Assembly (NCBI RefSeq): GCF_024345975.1
Contig: NZ_JAGQCD010000026.1
Location: forward strand, 1 to 49,126
DNA: 49,126 bases
Direction: 5' to 3'
Origin: Cyanobium sp. Cruz-8D1
Lineage (GTDB): Bacteria; Cyanobacteriota; Cyanobacteriia; PCC-6307; Cyanobiaceae
Position numbers and translations under genes: made by a program
The notes under the pieces: generated by a model
The model's input: the letters and a program-made list of their open reading frames with translations, nothing else
Told to the model about the DNA's origin: nothing
Databases searched by the model: none
In this document: positions 16,703 to 26,336 of the stretch, piece after piece
Numbering within the stretch: position 1 is the stretch's first letter
How the letters are laid out: each line of letters starts with the position of its first letter

Positions 16703-17646
16703 AGGTTCTGGGCCAGGTCCGTCAGCGCCTGGCCCCAGGCGGGCGCCACGGGCCAACGTTCCCGGCGCGTGAGGCTGAGGGCGATGCCCTTCTCGCCATA
16801 GGCCGCCTCGTTGATGAACACGGCCCAGACGGGCTCCTCCACCTGATCCCCCGAGGGGTGGAAGGGAATCGTGGTGCCCTCCGCCGTGAGGAACAGGGGC
16901 TCGCCAGCGCCGATCGGCCGCCAATCGCGACCCTGTCGCTGGGGGTGCACCACCGCCGCCGGGGAACCATCGCCATGGCGCGGCAGATCGAGGCTGCCCT
17001 GGTGGCGATGCACCACCAGCCAGGCCGGCTGGCGCAAGGCTCCGGCCCGAGCCTCCGCCAGCACCGCCAGGGCCGCCTCCAGGGCCAGCTGACTCTGCAG
17101 ACAGAGGCTGGCCTGGATCACGCCCTGGGGCACCGGGCCCACCTCCACCACCAGCCCGCAAGGCCAGCGTTCCACCAGATAGCCGGTCTGGACCTGATCC
17201 TGTTCGTGCAGGTAGATCGGCAGCCCCAGGCGCTGCTGCATCGCCGCCGCCAGGGCCAGATCGGCCGGCCGCCGGCCATACACCACCAGGCAATTGCCCA
17301 TGGCGGCGGTGGTGCTGTGCAGGTCGAGGGCCACCAGGCAGGGGGCGCTGCCTTCGGGCCCATGAAGGGCCAGCAACTCCCGCGCCCGTTGCAGCTCCCG
17401 GTCCCCCGGTTCGTCAGCGTCCAGCAGGGCCGGCACGAAGCTGCGGTTGAGGTCCTGGTCCAGATAGCGCCGGCCGGCGGCGTGGGCGGCGGGGTTGCCC
17501 AGCACCAGCTCCAGAGCGAGGCCATGGCGCTGCAGCAGTGCCGGGTGCTGCCGCCAGGCCTCCAGCAGCCAGGGTGCGTTGCGCTCGTTGCCGTGGGTCC
17601 CCCCCACCACCATCACCCTGCCCGCCGCCATCGCCTGCTCGCTCAC
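16687..17646 (-). CDS. Aspartoacylase (AstE/AspA-type zinc deacylase)
   Basis: About 319 residues. Zinc-site motifs of the succinylglutamate desuccinylase/aspartoacylase family are present: VVGGTHGNERNA (His and Glu ligands), LDQDLNRSF (substrate Arg) and LVALDLHSTT (third His). The expected reaction is hydrolysis of N-acetyl-aspartate or a related N-acyl amino acid. An open frame extends to an ATG at 17685, but that start would sit 2 nt from the divergent glutathione-transferase start; GTG 17646 or ATG 17631 leaves room for promoters. An aspartoacylase gene close to psbA is, as I recall, a recurrent arrangement in picocyanobacteria. Confidence 0.82.
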   Translation of the reverse strand: MSEQAMAAGRVMVVGGTHGNERNAPWLLEAWRQHPALLQRHGLALELVLGNPAAHAAGRRYLDQDLNRSFVPALLDADEPGDRELQRARELLALHGPEGSAPCLVALDLHSTTAAMGNCLVVYGRRPADLALAAAMQQRLGLPIYLHEQDQVQTGYLVERWPCGLVVEVGPVPQGVIQASLCLQSQLALEAALAVLAEARAGALRQPAWLVVHRHQGSLDLPRHGDGSPAAVVHPQRQGRDWRPIGAGEPLFLTAEGTTIPFHPSGDQVEEPVWAVFINEAAYGEKGIALSLTRRERWPVAPAWGQALTDLAQNLQSPG

Positions 17647-17687
17647 AGGGCTCCAGCCTGGCGCAGAGTCATGGCTGCACTGCACTG

Positions 17688-18689
17688 ATGTCCATGGCCC
17701 CGCCCGCCACCCTGGTGCGCACCGCTCGGCAGCTCTGGCAGTGCCAGTGGCGTCTGCTGATGGGCGGGCTCGGCCCCGCCGACGGCCAGGGCCGCTACCG
17801 CCGGCCGGCCGGGGCCTTCACCAGCCTGCCGCCACTGCCGCAGGACGCCGCGAACCCCGGCGGCCACGTCTTGATCGTGGGCCGCAGCTGCCCCTGGGCC
17901 CATCGGGCCTGGCTCACCTGGAGCCTGCGCGGCCTGGCGCCCACGATCGACACGGTGGTGGTGGATCCCGATCCGGCCGCCGGCCGCTGGCGCTTCGCCA
18001 CCCCCTTTGAGGGCTGCCACACCCTGATCGACCTCTACCGCCGCAGCGGCGCCGATCCCCGCGCCCGGGCCACCGTGCCGGCCCTCTATTCCCGACGCCA
18101 GAAGCAGATCCTGGTCAGCGAGAGCGCCCGCCTGATCGAGCTGCTCAACGCCTGGCCCGCGTCTGGTGAGGCCCCGGATCTGCAGCCCCCGGAGGATCAA
18201 GCCGCCATCGCCGCCTGGCGGGAGCGGCTGCAGGGGGACGTGAACGACGGGGTGTACCGCTGCGGCTTCGCCCGCAACCAGGCGGCCTACAACGAAGCGG
18301 AAACGGCCCTGTTCGCCGCCCTGGAGGCCGTCGAGGCCAGCCTCGTGGCCCAGGGGGAGGCTGGCAGCGGCTGGCTCTGCGGCGGAACCCAGCCCAGCCT
18401 GGCGGACGTGGTGTTGTTTCCCACCCTGATCCGGATGGAACTGGTCTATGCGCCGCTGTTCGGCTGCAGCCGCCGGCCCCTGTGGCAACTGCCCCGGCTG
18501 TGGGACTGGCGGCGACGCTTCCATGGCCTGGAGGGGGTGGCGGCCACCTGCTTCCCGACGGCCTGGCGCCGCGACTACTTCGGGGCCCTGTTCCCCCTGC
18601 ACCCCTCCGGCATCGTTCCGGCGGGACCGGACCTGGCCACACTGGTGGCGAGCCCGCCCCCTGCCGCCCCCGGCGCCCCCACCCGATGA
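17688..18689 (+). CDS. Xi-class glutathione transferase / glutathionyl-hydroquinone reductase
   Basis: 333 residues, the usual 310-370 range. The active-site motif is SCPWAHRAWL, with Cys in the CPWA box that defines the ECM4/YqjG (Xi) class; a helical C-terminal domain (AYNEAETALFAALEAVEASL, WLCGGTQPSLADVVLFPTLI) follows. These enzymes reduce glutathionyl-hydroquinones and related adducts with a second glutathione. It heads a tightly coupled rightward unit with DUF2301 and ABC-F genes, each overlapping the next by ATGA. It lacks the long N-terminal extension of some homologues. Confidence 0.85.
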   Translation: MSMAPPATLVRTARQLWQCQWRLLMGGLGPADGQGRYRRPAGAFTSLPPLPQDAANPGGHVLIVGRSCPWAHRAWLTWSLRGLAPTIDTVVVDPDPAAGRWRFATPFEGCHTLIDLYRRSGADPRARATVPALYSRRQKQILVSESARLIELLNAWPASGEAPDLQPPEDQAAIAAWRERLQGDVNDGVYRCGFARNQAAYNEAETALFAALEAVEASLVAQGEAGSGWLCGGTQPSLADVVLFPTLIRMELVYAPLFGCSRRPLWQLPRLWDWRRRFHGLEGVAATCFPTAWRRDYFGALFPLHPSGIVPAGPDLATLVASPPPAAPGAPTR

Positions 18690-19360
18690 GCAGCACCCTG
18701 GCACCCCCGGATGGCACCGACCCCGTCTTCGAAGGGGTCTACGGCACGTTCAGCATCACCGCCACCGACCGCCGCGAGGTGCTGGGCTACCGGCTGGCCC
18801 TCACGGCCGTGGCCCTGGGCCAGCTGGCCCTGCTGGCCCAGTGGCGCCAGCTCGGCCCCGACCGGCTCTGGCCCTGGTTGCTGGTGATGGCGGCCGGCCT
18901 CGGGCTGGCCCTGCGCTGGATCCACATCTACCTGCGTCCCCTGCACCGGGCCCTGCAGCTGTTCTGGCTGGCCGGTTGCCTGGGCGGGCTGCTGCTGGCC
19001 CTGCGGGCCGGCCCCGACCAGATGCTCCCCGCCCTGGCGCAGCAACCCCTGTGGATCCTGGCGGTGGGGCCCTTCTTCGCCGCCCTGGCCGGCATCGGCT
19101 TCAAGGAGTTCTTCTGCTTCCAGCGCCCGGAGGCGATCGGCGTCACCCTGCTGCTGCCCCTGGCCCTGCTCGGGCGCCTGGCCGGTGTGCTGAGCACGGC
19201 CACGACCGCCAGCCTGCTGGCCGCCGAAGCCCTGCTGCTGCTGGTGCTCTGCCTGCGCAAGTTCCCCATGCCGGCGGCCGCTGATGTGGGCGACAAGAGC
19301 GTCTTCGCCCATCTGGAGCAGCAGCGCCTGGGCCTGGGCCAGAACGGCGACACCCCATGA
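18686..19360 (+). CDS. DUF2301 integral membrane protein
   Basis: 224 residues; the ATG overlaps the upstream stop (ATGA). A short soluble start with GVYGTFSITATDRREVLGYR, the DUF2301 signature, precedes about six hydrophobic segments rich in Leu and Ala, then a soluble tail. GIGFKEFFCFQRPEAIGVTL in the middle is a conserved loop of this cyanobacterial family. Function unknown. Its position between a glutathione transferase and an ABC-F gene, coupled at both ends, is probably ancestral in this lineage. Confidence 0.82.
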   Translation: MSSTLAPPDGTDPVFEGVYGTFSITATDRREVLGYRLALTAVALGQLALLAQWRQLGPDRLWPWLLVMAAGLGLALRWIHIYLRPLHRALQLFWLAGCLGGLLLALRAGPDQMLPALAQQPLWILAVGPFFAALAGIGFKEFFCFQRPEAIGVTLLLPLALLGRLAGVLSTATTASLLAAEALLLLVLCLRKFPMPAAADVGDKSVFAHLEQQRLGLGQNGDTP

Positions 19361-21258
19361 GCGCCATCAGCCTGGTGGGGGCCGCCAAGGACTTCGGCCT
19401 GCGCAGCCTGTTCTCCGATCTCGACCTGCATGTGGGCGAGCGCGACCGGCTGGGGCTGATCGGCCCCAACGGCGCCGGCAAGAGCACCCTGCTGCGGGTG
19501 CTGGCGGGTCTCGAACCGCTCGATCGGGGCGAGCGGCGCTGCCATTCCCGCACCCGGGTGGTGCTGCTCGACCAGGAGCCCCGCCTGGATCCCTCGCTGA
19601 CCGTGCTGGAGCAGGTGTTCGCCGGGGATGGCGAAGCCATGGCCCTGCTGCGGGAGTACACCGTCGTGAGCCACCAGCTGGCCAGCGGCACCGAGGATGG
19701 CCCGTTGCTGGCCCGCCTGAGCGCCCTGCAGCACCGCATGGACGGTTGCCAGGCCTGGGACCTGGAGCGCCGCTGCCGGGAGGTGCTGGAGCGCCTGGGC
19801 ATCGACGCGGCCCACCAGGAGCGCACGATCGGCGAACTCTCCGGCGGCAACCGGCGCCGCGTCGCCCTGGCGGCGGCCCTGGTGGCCGAACCGGAAGTGC
19901 TGCTGCTGGATGAACCCACCAACCACCTTGATGCCGAGGGGGTGGAGTGGCTGCAGAGCTACCTGGATCGCTTCGCCGGCGCCCTGGTGCTCGTCACCCA
20001 TGACCGCTACCTGCTGGATCGGGTCACCCGCCGGATCGTGGCGGTGGAGCGGGGCGAGGCCCGGCCCTACGAGGGCAACTACGGCACTTACCTGGGCCTC
20101 AAGGCGGCCGAAGAGGAGGCCGAAGCCTCCTCCGCCGCCAAGCTCAAGGGCACCCTGCGGCGGGAACTGGCCTGGTTGCGCCAGGGCCCCAAGGCCCGCA
20201 GCACCAAGCAGAAGGCGCGGCTGCAACGCATCGATGCCCTGCTGGAGGCGCCCGCCCGTCAGGGTCGCACCAGCCTGGCCATGGCCGCCACCGCCCGGCG
20301 CATCGGCAAACGGGCGATCACCGCCGAGGGGCTGGCGGTGGCCGTGGGCGAACGCACCCTGCTGCGGGACTTCAGCTACGACTTCAGCCCCGAGGACCGG
20401 GTGGGGATCATCGGGCCCAACGGGGTCGGCAAATCCAGCCTGCTGGAGGTGATCGCCGGACGGCGCCCCCCCAGCGAAGGCCTGCTGGAGCTCGGGTCCA
20501 CGGTGAAGCTGGCCTACTTCGACCAGCACAGCGACGTGCTGCTGGCCAAGGACGGCAAGCGCAAGGTGATCGAGGTGGTGCAGGAGGCCGCCAGCCGGGT
20601 GCAGGTGGACGGGGTGGAGCTGACGGCGTCCCAGCTGCTGGAGCGCTTCCTGTTTCCCCCCGCCCAGCAGCACCAACCAGTGGCGAAGCTTTCGGGGGGC
20701 GAGCGGCGGCGCCTGCACCTCTGCCGGCTGCTGATCGAGGCCCCCAACGTGCTGCTGCTGGATGAACCCACCAACGACCTCGATGTCCACACCCTGAGCG
20801 TGCTGGAGGAGTTCCTCGACGATTTCCGCGGCTGTGTGGTGGTGGTCTCCCACGACCGCTGGTTCCTGGATCGCACCGTCGACCGCCTGTTCCACTTCGA
20901 GGACGGCCGGCTGGAGCGCTTCGAGGGCAACTACACCAGCTGGCTGGAGCGAGGGGCCCCTGCCACCGCCCCCGCCACCGCCCCCGCCCTGGCCGCCGGG
21001 CGATCGACGCCAGCGGCCAGGGCGGCGGCGGCAGGACCCCGGCGGCGCAGCTTCAAGGAGGCCCGGGAGCTGGAGCGCCTCGAATCCGAGCTGCCCCAGC
21101 TCGAACAGCAACGCCAGGAACTTGAGCAGCACCTGGCGACCCCCAGCGGCCCGGACTACGCCCGGCTGGAGGAGCTGACCCACGAGCTGGCGGCCCTGGT
21201 GGAGCGGATCCACGCGGCGGAGGAGCGCTGGCTGGCGTTGAGCGAGCTGGCCACCTGA
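19357..21258 (+). CDS. ABC-F ATPase, Uup/EttA-like ribosome-associated factor
   Basis: 633 residues with two ATPase domains in one chain and no membrane part. Walker A boxes are GPNGAGKST and GPNGVGKSS; signatures are LSGGNRRR and LSGGERRR; Walker B is LLLDEPTNHLD and LLLDEPTNDLD. The interdomain linker (AAEEEAEASSAAKLKGTLRR) is the P-site tRNA-interaction motif region. A C-terminal coiled coil (ELERLESELPQLEQQRQELE) points to the Uup branch. It should act on stalled or early-elongating ribosomes or in DNA precise-excision control. Translation is coupled to DUF2301 by ATGA. Confidence 0.93.
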   Translation: MSAISLVGAAKDFGLRSLFSDLDLHVGERDRLGLIGPNGAGKSTLLRVLAGLEPLDRGERRCHSRTRVVLLDQEPRLDPSLTVLEQVFAGDGEAMALLREYTVVSHQLASGTEDGPLLARLSALQHRMDGCQAWDLERRCREVLERLGIDAAHQERTIGELSGGNRRRVALAAALVAEPEVLLLDEPTNHLDAEGVEWLQSYLDRFAGALVLVTHDRYLLDRVTRRIVAVERGEARPYEGNYGTYLGLKAAEEEAEASSAAKLKGTLRRELAWLRQGPKARSTKQKARLQRIDALLEAPARQGRTSLAMAATARRIGKRAITAEGLAVAVGERTLLRDFSYDFSPEDRVGIIGPNGVGKSSLLEVIAGRRPPSEGLLELGSTVKLAYFDQHSDVLLAKDGKRKVIEVVQEAASRVQVDGVELTASQLLERFLFPPAQQHQPVAKLSGGERRRLHLCRLLIEAPNVLLLDEPTNDLDVHTLSVLEEFLDDFRGCVVVVSHDRWFLDRTVDRLFHFEDGRLERFEGNYTSWLERGAPATAPATAPALAAGRSTPAARAAAAGPRRRSFKEARELERLESELPQLEQQRQELEQHLATPSGPDYARLEELTHELAALVERIHAAEERWLALSELAT

Positions 21259-21368
21259 AGCCGGTGCCTCAACCAAGGGTGTGCGGGAACCCACAGGAAA
21301 AGGCGGCGCCCCTGCCACGACCGTATGGTGTCTCCGGTGAGTTCCGGCTCGTGAAGGCCGGTTTTTGC

Positions 21369-21587
21369 ATGAAGACGATCGACGATCACATCGAGAAGGA
21401 CAAGGTCGAGATTGCGTCGGCCAAGGCCGACGGCAATCTCGGCAAGGTGCGCCATCTCGAGGAGGAGCTCAAGGCCCTCAACGAGTACAAGGAGCACCAC
21501 CCCGAGGACAGCCACGACCCCAGCCCCCTGGAGGTGTACTGCGACCTCAACCCCGAAGCGCCCGAGTGTCGGGTCTACGACGACTGA
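21369..21587 (+). CDS. cp12: CP12, regulator of GAPDH and phosphoribulokinase
   Basis: 72 residues from an ATG. The C-terminal GAPDH-binding motif is complete: EVYCDLNPEAPECRVYDD, with Cys58 and Cys67 spaced for the redox disulfide. The N-terminal part (KVRHLEEELKALNEYKEHHP) is helical and acidic but has no cysteine pair and no AWD-VEEL motif, so only one regulatory disulfide can form. In the dark CP12 ties GAPDH to PRK and stops the Calvin cycle. Its short distance to obgE (convergent, 9 nt) leaves little room for terminators. Confidence 0.88.
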   Translation: MKTIDDHIEKDKVEIASAKADGNLGKVRHLEEELKALNEYKEHHPEDSHDPSPLEVYCDLNPEAPECRVYDD

Positions 21588-21596
21588 GGCCCAGCG

Positions 21597-22589
21597 TCAG
21601 ACGATGCCCAGCTGCTGCCACACGGCGGCCAGCAGGGTTTGGAGACCCTGGGAGGCGGCAGCGGAGATGACGAGGGGGGGCTGGCCGGTATGGGCGGCAA
21701 TGGCGGCCACCCGCTCCTCCAGTTCCTCGTCATCACACAGCTCCATCTTGTTGAGCACCACCAGGCGGGGGCGCTCGCTGAGCCCGTTGCCATAGGCGGC
21801 CAGCTCCTCCTCCACCACCAGCAGGTCCCTGAGCACGTCCTCGCCGCCCGCATCGACCAGATGCAGCAGCAGCCGGGTGCGCTCGATGTGGCGCAGGAAT
21901 TCATGGCCCAGGCCGGCGCCGCGGGCTGCACCGGCGATCAGTCCGGGGATGTCGGCGAAGACGGTGCCGTCGCCGCTTGGCCGCCGCACCACGCCCAGGT
22001 TGGGCACCAAGGTGGTGAAGGGATAGTCGGCGATCTTGGGCCGGGCAGCCGAGAGAACGGCGATCAGGGTGCTCTTGCCCGCGTTGGGCAGGCCGATGAT
22101 CCCCACCTCGGCCAGCAGTTTCAGCTCCAGCTGCAGCTTCCATTCCTCCCCCTCCTTGCCCTCGGTGAACTTTTCCGGGGCCCGGTTGCGGTTGCTGAGG
22201 TAGTGGGCGTTGCCCAGCCCGCCCCGGCCACCGGCCGCCACCAGCAGCTCCTCGCCGGCGTTGGTGAGATCCCCCAGCAGGATGCCGGTGCGGCAGTCGC
22301 GCACCTCCGTGCCGCACGGCACCCGGATCGTCAGGGTGGAGGCGCTGGCTCCGGAGGAGCGGTTCGGGCCGCCGCGCCGGCCGTCATCGGCGGCGAACAG
22401 GCGGCGGTACTTGAAATCCAGCAGGGTCTGGAGGTTGGAATCGGCCACGAGCAGCACGTCTCCGCCGCGACCCCCGTCGCCGCCGGAGGGGCCCCCGGCG
22501 GGCACGTATTTCTCACGACGGAAGGCCACGATGCCGTCGCCGCCGCGGCCGGCGCGAACGGCGATGCGGGCCTGATCGATGAACTGCAA
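21597..22589 (-). CDS. obgE: GTPase ObgE/CgtA
   Basis: About 330 residues from a TTG that gives the canonical start [20 protein letters not shown]. The Gly-rich Obg fold covers residues 1-158 ([20 protein letters not shown]). The G domain follows with [10 protein letters not shown] (G1), the switch [23 protein letters not shown] (G3) and NKMEL (G4). It acts in large-subunit assembly and stress control. The C-terminal OCT domain of some homologues is absent, as in most cyanobacteria. The open frame extends upstream to 22685 but has no plausible earlier start for this family. Confidence 0.95.
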   Translation of the reverse strand: MQFIDQARIAVRAGRGGDGIVAFRREKYVPAGGPSGGDGGRGGDVLLVADSNLQTLLDFKYRRLFAADDGRRGGPNRSSGASASTLTIRVPCGTEVRDCRTGILLGDLTNAGEELLVAAGGRGGLGNAHYLSNRNRAPEKFTEGKEGEEWKLQLELKLLAEVGIIGLPNAGKSTLIAVLSAARPKIADYPFTTLVPNLGVVRRPSGDGTVFADIPGLIAGAARGAGLGHEFLRHIERTRLLLHLVDAGGEDVLRDLLVVEEELAAYGNGLSERPRLVVLNKMELCDDEELEERVAAIAAHTGQPPLVISAAASQGLQTLLAAVWQQLGIV

Positions 22590-22653
22590 GGAAGGGTTTC
22601 GGCCGGGGCTCTGATGAGGAACAACCCTAGGATCCCCCGGTTGCAGCGCTTGT

Positions 22654-23889
22654 TTGGCCGAGGTCCGCTTCCAGAAGGTCGGCAAGACCTACCCGCCCCG
22701 TCGCGGCGGCAGCCCGGTAGAAGTGCTGCGCCAGCTCGACCTGCACATCAAGGACGGTGAATTCCTGGTGCTGGTGGGCCCCTCGGGCTGCGGCAAGAGC
22801 ACCCTGCTGCGGCTGCTGGCGGGCCTGGAGGCCACCACGTCGGGCGAGATCTACGTGGGCGAGCGGCCCGTGAGCCGCCTGCGGCCCGCCCAGCGGGATG
22901 TGGCGATGGTGTTCCAGAGCTACGCGCTCTACCCGCACCTGAGCGTGGCCGACAACATCGGCTTCGGCCTGCGGCGCAGCCGCCACCGCAGCCTGAGCCA
23001 GCAGTTGCAGGACAGCCTGCACCGGGCCAGCCGCGGATTGCCAGCGGCCCTGCGGATCGATTCCGAGCGGGAGCGCCGCATCGCGGCGCGCATCGATGAG
23101 GTGGCCGCCACCCTGGAGCTGGAGCCGCTGCTGGAGCGCCGGCCCAAGGAGCTCTCCGGGGGCCAGAAGCAGCGGGTGGCGCTGGGCCGGGCCATCGCCC
23201 GCCAGCCGGCGGTGTTCCTGATGGATGAACCGCTCAGCAACCTCGACGCCAAGCTGCGCACCGGCACCCGCACCCAGATCGTGGAGTTGCAGCGGCGCCT
23301 GGGCACCACCACCCTTTACGTCACCCACGATCAGGTGGAGGCGATGACCATGGGCCACCGCATCGCCGTGCTCAACGAGGGCCGGCTGCAGCAGCTGGGC
23401 ACGCCGATGCAGCTGTACCAGTGGCCGTCCAACCTGTTCGTGGCCCAGTTCATCGGCAGCCCGGCGATGAACCTGCTGCCGGTGGAGGTGGCCAGCACGA
23501 GCCAGTTGCTGCTGGGGGAACGGCGCTTCCCGGTGGAGGGGCCGATGGCGGACCTGCTGGGGAACTGGATCGGCCACCGGATCACCGGCGGCCTGCGGCC
23601 CGAGCACCTGCGGCTGGCCCCCGCCACCAACCGCAACCTGGCCGCGGAGGTGAGCCACTGCGAGGCCCTGGGCAACGAGCAACTGCTCACCTGCCGGCTG
23701 CTGGAGGGCAGCCACCTGGTGCTGGTGCGGGCCACACCAGATCAGAGCGTGAGCGTCGGCCAGACCGTCCACCTCGACGTTGACCCCACGGGCTGGCGCC
23801 TGTTCGACGGGCTCGGGGCCGCCCTGCTGCCGGCCGAGGTGACCCCAGCGGCGCGGAAGGAACCCCAGCTGCCCCCCATCAGCCACTGA
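22654..23889 (+). CDS. MalK/UgpC-type ABC transporter ATP-binding protein
   Basis: 411 residues from a TTG. Walker A is [10 protein letters not shown]-loop [10 protein letters not shown], signature [14 protein letters not shown], Walker [13 protein letters not shown] and the H-loop [13 protein letters not shown]. The C-terminal regulatory TOBE/OB part ([14 protein letters not shown] onwards) is the CUT1 sugar-transporter type. Between the Q-loop and the signature lies an extra stretch of about 30 residues (roughly 108-140: [20 protein letters not shown]). No permease or binding protein lies beside it, so the partners are elsewhere; a compatible-solute or sugar importer is a fair guess. It is divergent from obgE with 64 nt between starts. 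Confidence 0.9.
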   Translation: MAEVRFQKVGKTYPPRRGGSPVEVLRQLDLHIKDGEFLVLVGPSGCGKSTLLRLLAGLEATTSGEIYVGERPVSRLRPAQRDVAMVFQSYALYPHLSVADNIGFGLRRSRHRSLSQQLQDSLHRASRGLPAALRIDSERERRIAARIDEVAATLELEPLLERRPKELSGGQKQRVALGRAIARQPAVFLMDEPLSNLDAKLRTGTRTQIVELQRRLGTTTLYVTHDQVEAMTMGHRIAVLNEGRLQQLGTPMQLYQWPSNLFVAQFIGSPAMNLLPVEVASTSQLLLGERRFPVEGPMADLLGNWIGHRITGGLRPEHLRLAPATNRNLAAEVSHCEALGNEQLLTCRLLEGSHLVLVRATPDQSVSVGQTVHLDVDPTGWRLFDGLGAALLPAEVTPAARKEPQLPPISH

Positions 23890-23906
23890 GCGGCGCGGCC
23901 CGGGCC

Positions 23907-26336
23907 TCACTTCACCCAGATGACGCTGCAGCCGGGGCCGCCATCCCCCTGCTCGGCATCGCTGACCCGCTCCACCCAGGCCAGGCCGGAGAGCCACTCG
24001 CGCAGGCCCCGCTTGAGCTTGCCGGTGCCGATGCCGTGGATCACCCACACCGGCCCGTTGGCCCCCCGCAGGCGCTCTTCCACCGCCGCCTCGGCCTCAT
24101 GCACCCGCAGGCCGCGCACGTCCACCGTGTTCCCCTCGGTGCGCACGTCCGGGCCGCGGCTGCCGGGGGAACGACGGCTGCGGATGCGCACCTGGGGCGG
24201 CGGCTCGGGTGGCGCCGGCTTCTCGCCGTGCAGTCCCTCGATCGCCGCCAGCGCCACCGTGAGCCGCAGCACGCCGCAGCGCACCGTGAGCTCCGTTCCC
24301 TCCGCCGAGATGGCCAGCACCTCGGCGGCCTTGCCCAGGGCCAGCAGCCGGATGCGGTCGCCCACCCGGGGCCGCCAGCCGCCGTGGTCGCGCTGCTCCG
24401 GCAGGGGCCGGTGCTGCTGCTCCAGCCGGCGCAGGCGCTGGCCGGCCTGGCGGGCCGTTTCCCCCGCCACCCGCCCGCCGACGCGCACCTCCTGACCCAC
24501 CGTGCGCAGCCGCCGGATCAGGCGCCGCACCTCCCCCTGACCCTCCCGGATCGACAGCTCCAGCCGCTGGCGGCGCTGCTCCTGCAGTTCCGCCGACTGC
24601 TCCTTCTGCTGCGACCAGCGCTGCAGCAGTTCCTCGTGCAGCAGCTCGGTGCGGGCCAGCAGCACCGCCGCCGCCTCGGCCGCCTCCTGCTGGCGCTGGC
24701 GTTCCTGCTCCAGCCCCTCGATCACCCGGTTCACGTCGCCTTCACCGCCGGGCTCCAGCTGGGCGGCGGCCGCCGCCAGCACCGCAGGGTCGAGGCCCAG
24801 GCGGGAGGCGATCGCCAGGGCGTTGCTGCGGCCGGGGATGCCCCACTGCAGCCGGTAGGTGGGCGAGAGGGTCTCCACGTCGAAGGCCACCGAGGCGTTC
24901 TCGAAGCGGGAATCGGCGTACTTGAGCGCCTTGAGCTCGCCGAAGTGGGTGGTGGCGACGGTGAGGCGGGCGCGATCGGCGAGGTGGCGCAGCAGGGCAG
25001 CGGCCAGGGCGCTGCCTTCGGTGGGATCGGTGCCGGCCCCCACCTCATCGAGCAGCACCAGCGCCGCGGCACCCTGGGCCAAGGTGGCCCCGTCCGCCAA
25101 GGCCGCCAGGATGCGGGCGATGCGGCGGATGTGGCCGCTGAAGGTGGAGAGGTTCTGCTGCAGCGACTGCTCGTCGCCGATGTCGGCCAGCACCTGGCCG
25201 CACCAGGGCAGCCGGGGGGTGCCGCCGCAGGGCAGGAACAGGCCGGCGCGGGCCATCAGGGCCGCCAGGCCGAGGCTTTTGAGGGTCACCGTCTTGCCAC
25301 CGGTGTTGGGGCCCGTGATCGCCACCACCCGCAGCTCGGGGCCCACGCTGATGCTCACGGGCACCACGGGCCGGCCGCCCTCGCGCCGCTCCTGCCAGAG
25401 CAGCAGGGGGTGGCGCAGCTCCCGCAGCTCGAACGGGGCGTCGGCCGTCTCGGCCAGCTCGGGCCGCACAGCCCCCAGCCACTGTCCGTAACGGGCCCGG
25501 GCCAGGCCGGCATCGAGCCGCACCAACACCTGCTGCAGATGGCCCAGCGGCTCAGCCTGCTCTCCCACCAGGGCACTGAGTTCGCTGCGCACCTGGCGCT
25601 CCTGCTCCCGTTCCTGGCCCTCGGCATCACGGATGCGGTTGCCCAGGGGGATCACCACCTGGGGCTCCACATACACCGTGCTGCCGGAGGCGGAGCTGTC
25701 GTGCACCAGGCCGCTCACCTGGGCGGCGGCGCCGGCCTTGACCGCCAGCACCGGCCGGCCGCTGCGCTCGCTGACCACCGTGTCCTGGAGCAGGGAGGCG
25801 TAGCGACGCACCAGCTCCTGCAGCCGCTCGCGCCGCTCAGCGCGCAGGCCCAGCAGCTGGCGCCGCACCGCCTCCAAGGAGCCGCTGGCCCGATCCGCCA
25901 CCCGGCCGCCCTCCTCCAGACAGAAGTGCAGCCGCTGCTCCAGCTCCGGCAGGGTGCGCAATTCGGCCACCAGGGCCGTGGTGATCGGCCGCAGTTCTGG
26001 GTCCTCGATCTGACGCCGCAGCCGCCGGGCGGTGGCCAGGGTGGCGGCCACGGCCAGCAGCTCCTCGCCGCCGGCGCAGCCACCCTTGGCGCAGAGGGCC
26101 ACGGTGGCGGCGATGTCCCCGGCCCCCTGCAGGCTGAGGCCGCCCTCACTGAGGCCATCGAGGGCCAGCAGCTCGGTGGTTTCCAGCAGCAGACGGCGGC
26201 TTTCGGCCGGCTGGTCCGGCAGGCCGAGCCCGGCACAATCGCGCCGGCCGGCGGCGGTGCTGGCGAAGCCGGCCAGGTGGGCGGCCAGACGGGGCCACTC
26301 CAGCAGCTCCAGCGTGTCCTGATGGATCTCGCTCAC
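23907..26336 (-). CDS. mutS2: Endonuclease MutS2 with Smr domain
   Basis: 809 residues from a GTG whose first bases overlap the VOC gene stop (GTGA). N-terminal helical core, then the ATPase with Walker A ITGPNTGGKTVTLKSLGLA, Walker B ALVLLDEVGAGTDPTEG, a coiled-coil segment (RQQEAAEAAAVLLARTELLH) and a C-terminal Smr domain (TVDVRGLRVHEAEAAVEERL, VWVIHGIGTGKLKRGLREWL) that holds the nuclease DxR and HGxGTG motifs. The enzyme splits collided ribosomes and/or cuts branched DNA; it lacks the MutS mismatch-recognition domain. Confidence 0.96.
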   Translation of the reverse strand: MSEIHQDTLELLEWPRLAAHLAGFASTAAGRRDCAGLGLPDQPAESRRLLLETTELLALDGLSEGGLSLQGAGDIAATVALCAKGGCAGGEELLAVAATLATARRLRRQIEDPELRPITTALVAELRTLPELEQRLHFCLEEGGRVADRASGSLEAVRRQLLGLRAERRERLQELVRRYASLLQDTVVSERSGRPVLAVKAGAAAQVSGLVHDSSASGSTVYVEPQVVIPLGNRIRDAEGQEREQERQVRSELSALVGEQAEPLGHLQQVLVRLDAGLARARYGQWLGAVRPELAETADAPFELRELRHPLLLWQERREGGRPVVPVSISVGPELRVVAITGPNTGGKTVTLKSLGLAALMARAGLFLPCGGTPRLPWCGQVLADIGDEQSLQQNLSTFSGHIRRIARILAALADGATLAQGAAALVLLDEVGAGTDPTEGSALAAALLRHLADRARLTVATTHFGELKALKYADSRFENASVAFDVETLSPTYRLQWGIPGRSNALAIASRLGLDPAVLAAAAAQLEPGGEGDVNRVIEGLEQERQRQQEAAEAAAVLLARTELLHEELLQRWSQQKEQSAELQEQRRQRLELSIREGQGEVRRLIRRLRTVGQEVRVGGRVAGETARQAGQRLRRLEQQHRPLPEQRDHGGWRPRVGDRIRLLALGKAAEVLAISAEGTELTVRCGVLRLTVALAAIEGLHGEKPAPPEPPPQVRIRSRRSPGSRGPDVRTEGNTVDVRGLRVHEAEAAVEERLRGANGPVWVIHGIGTGKLKRGLREWLSGLAWVERVSDAEQGDGGPGCSVIWVK

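Noticed and set aside
18928..21318. 796-codon open frame on the minus strand
   Set aside because: Antisense to the ABC-F gene; His/Gln/Gly-rich text typical of a shadow frame.
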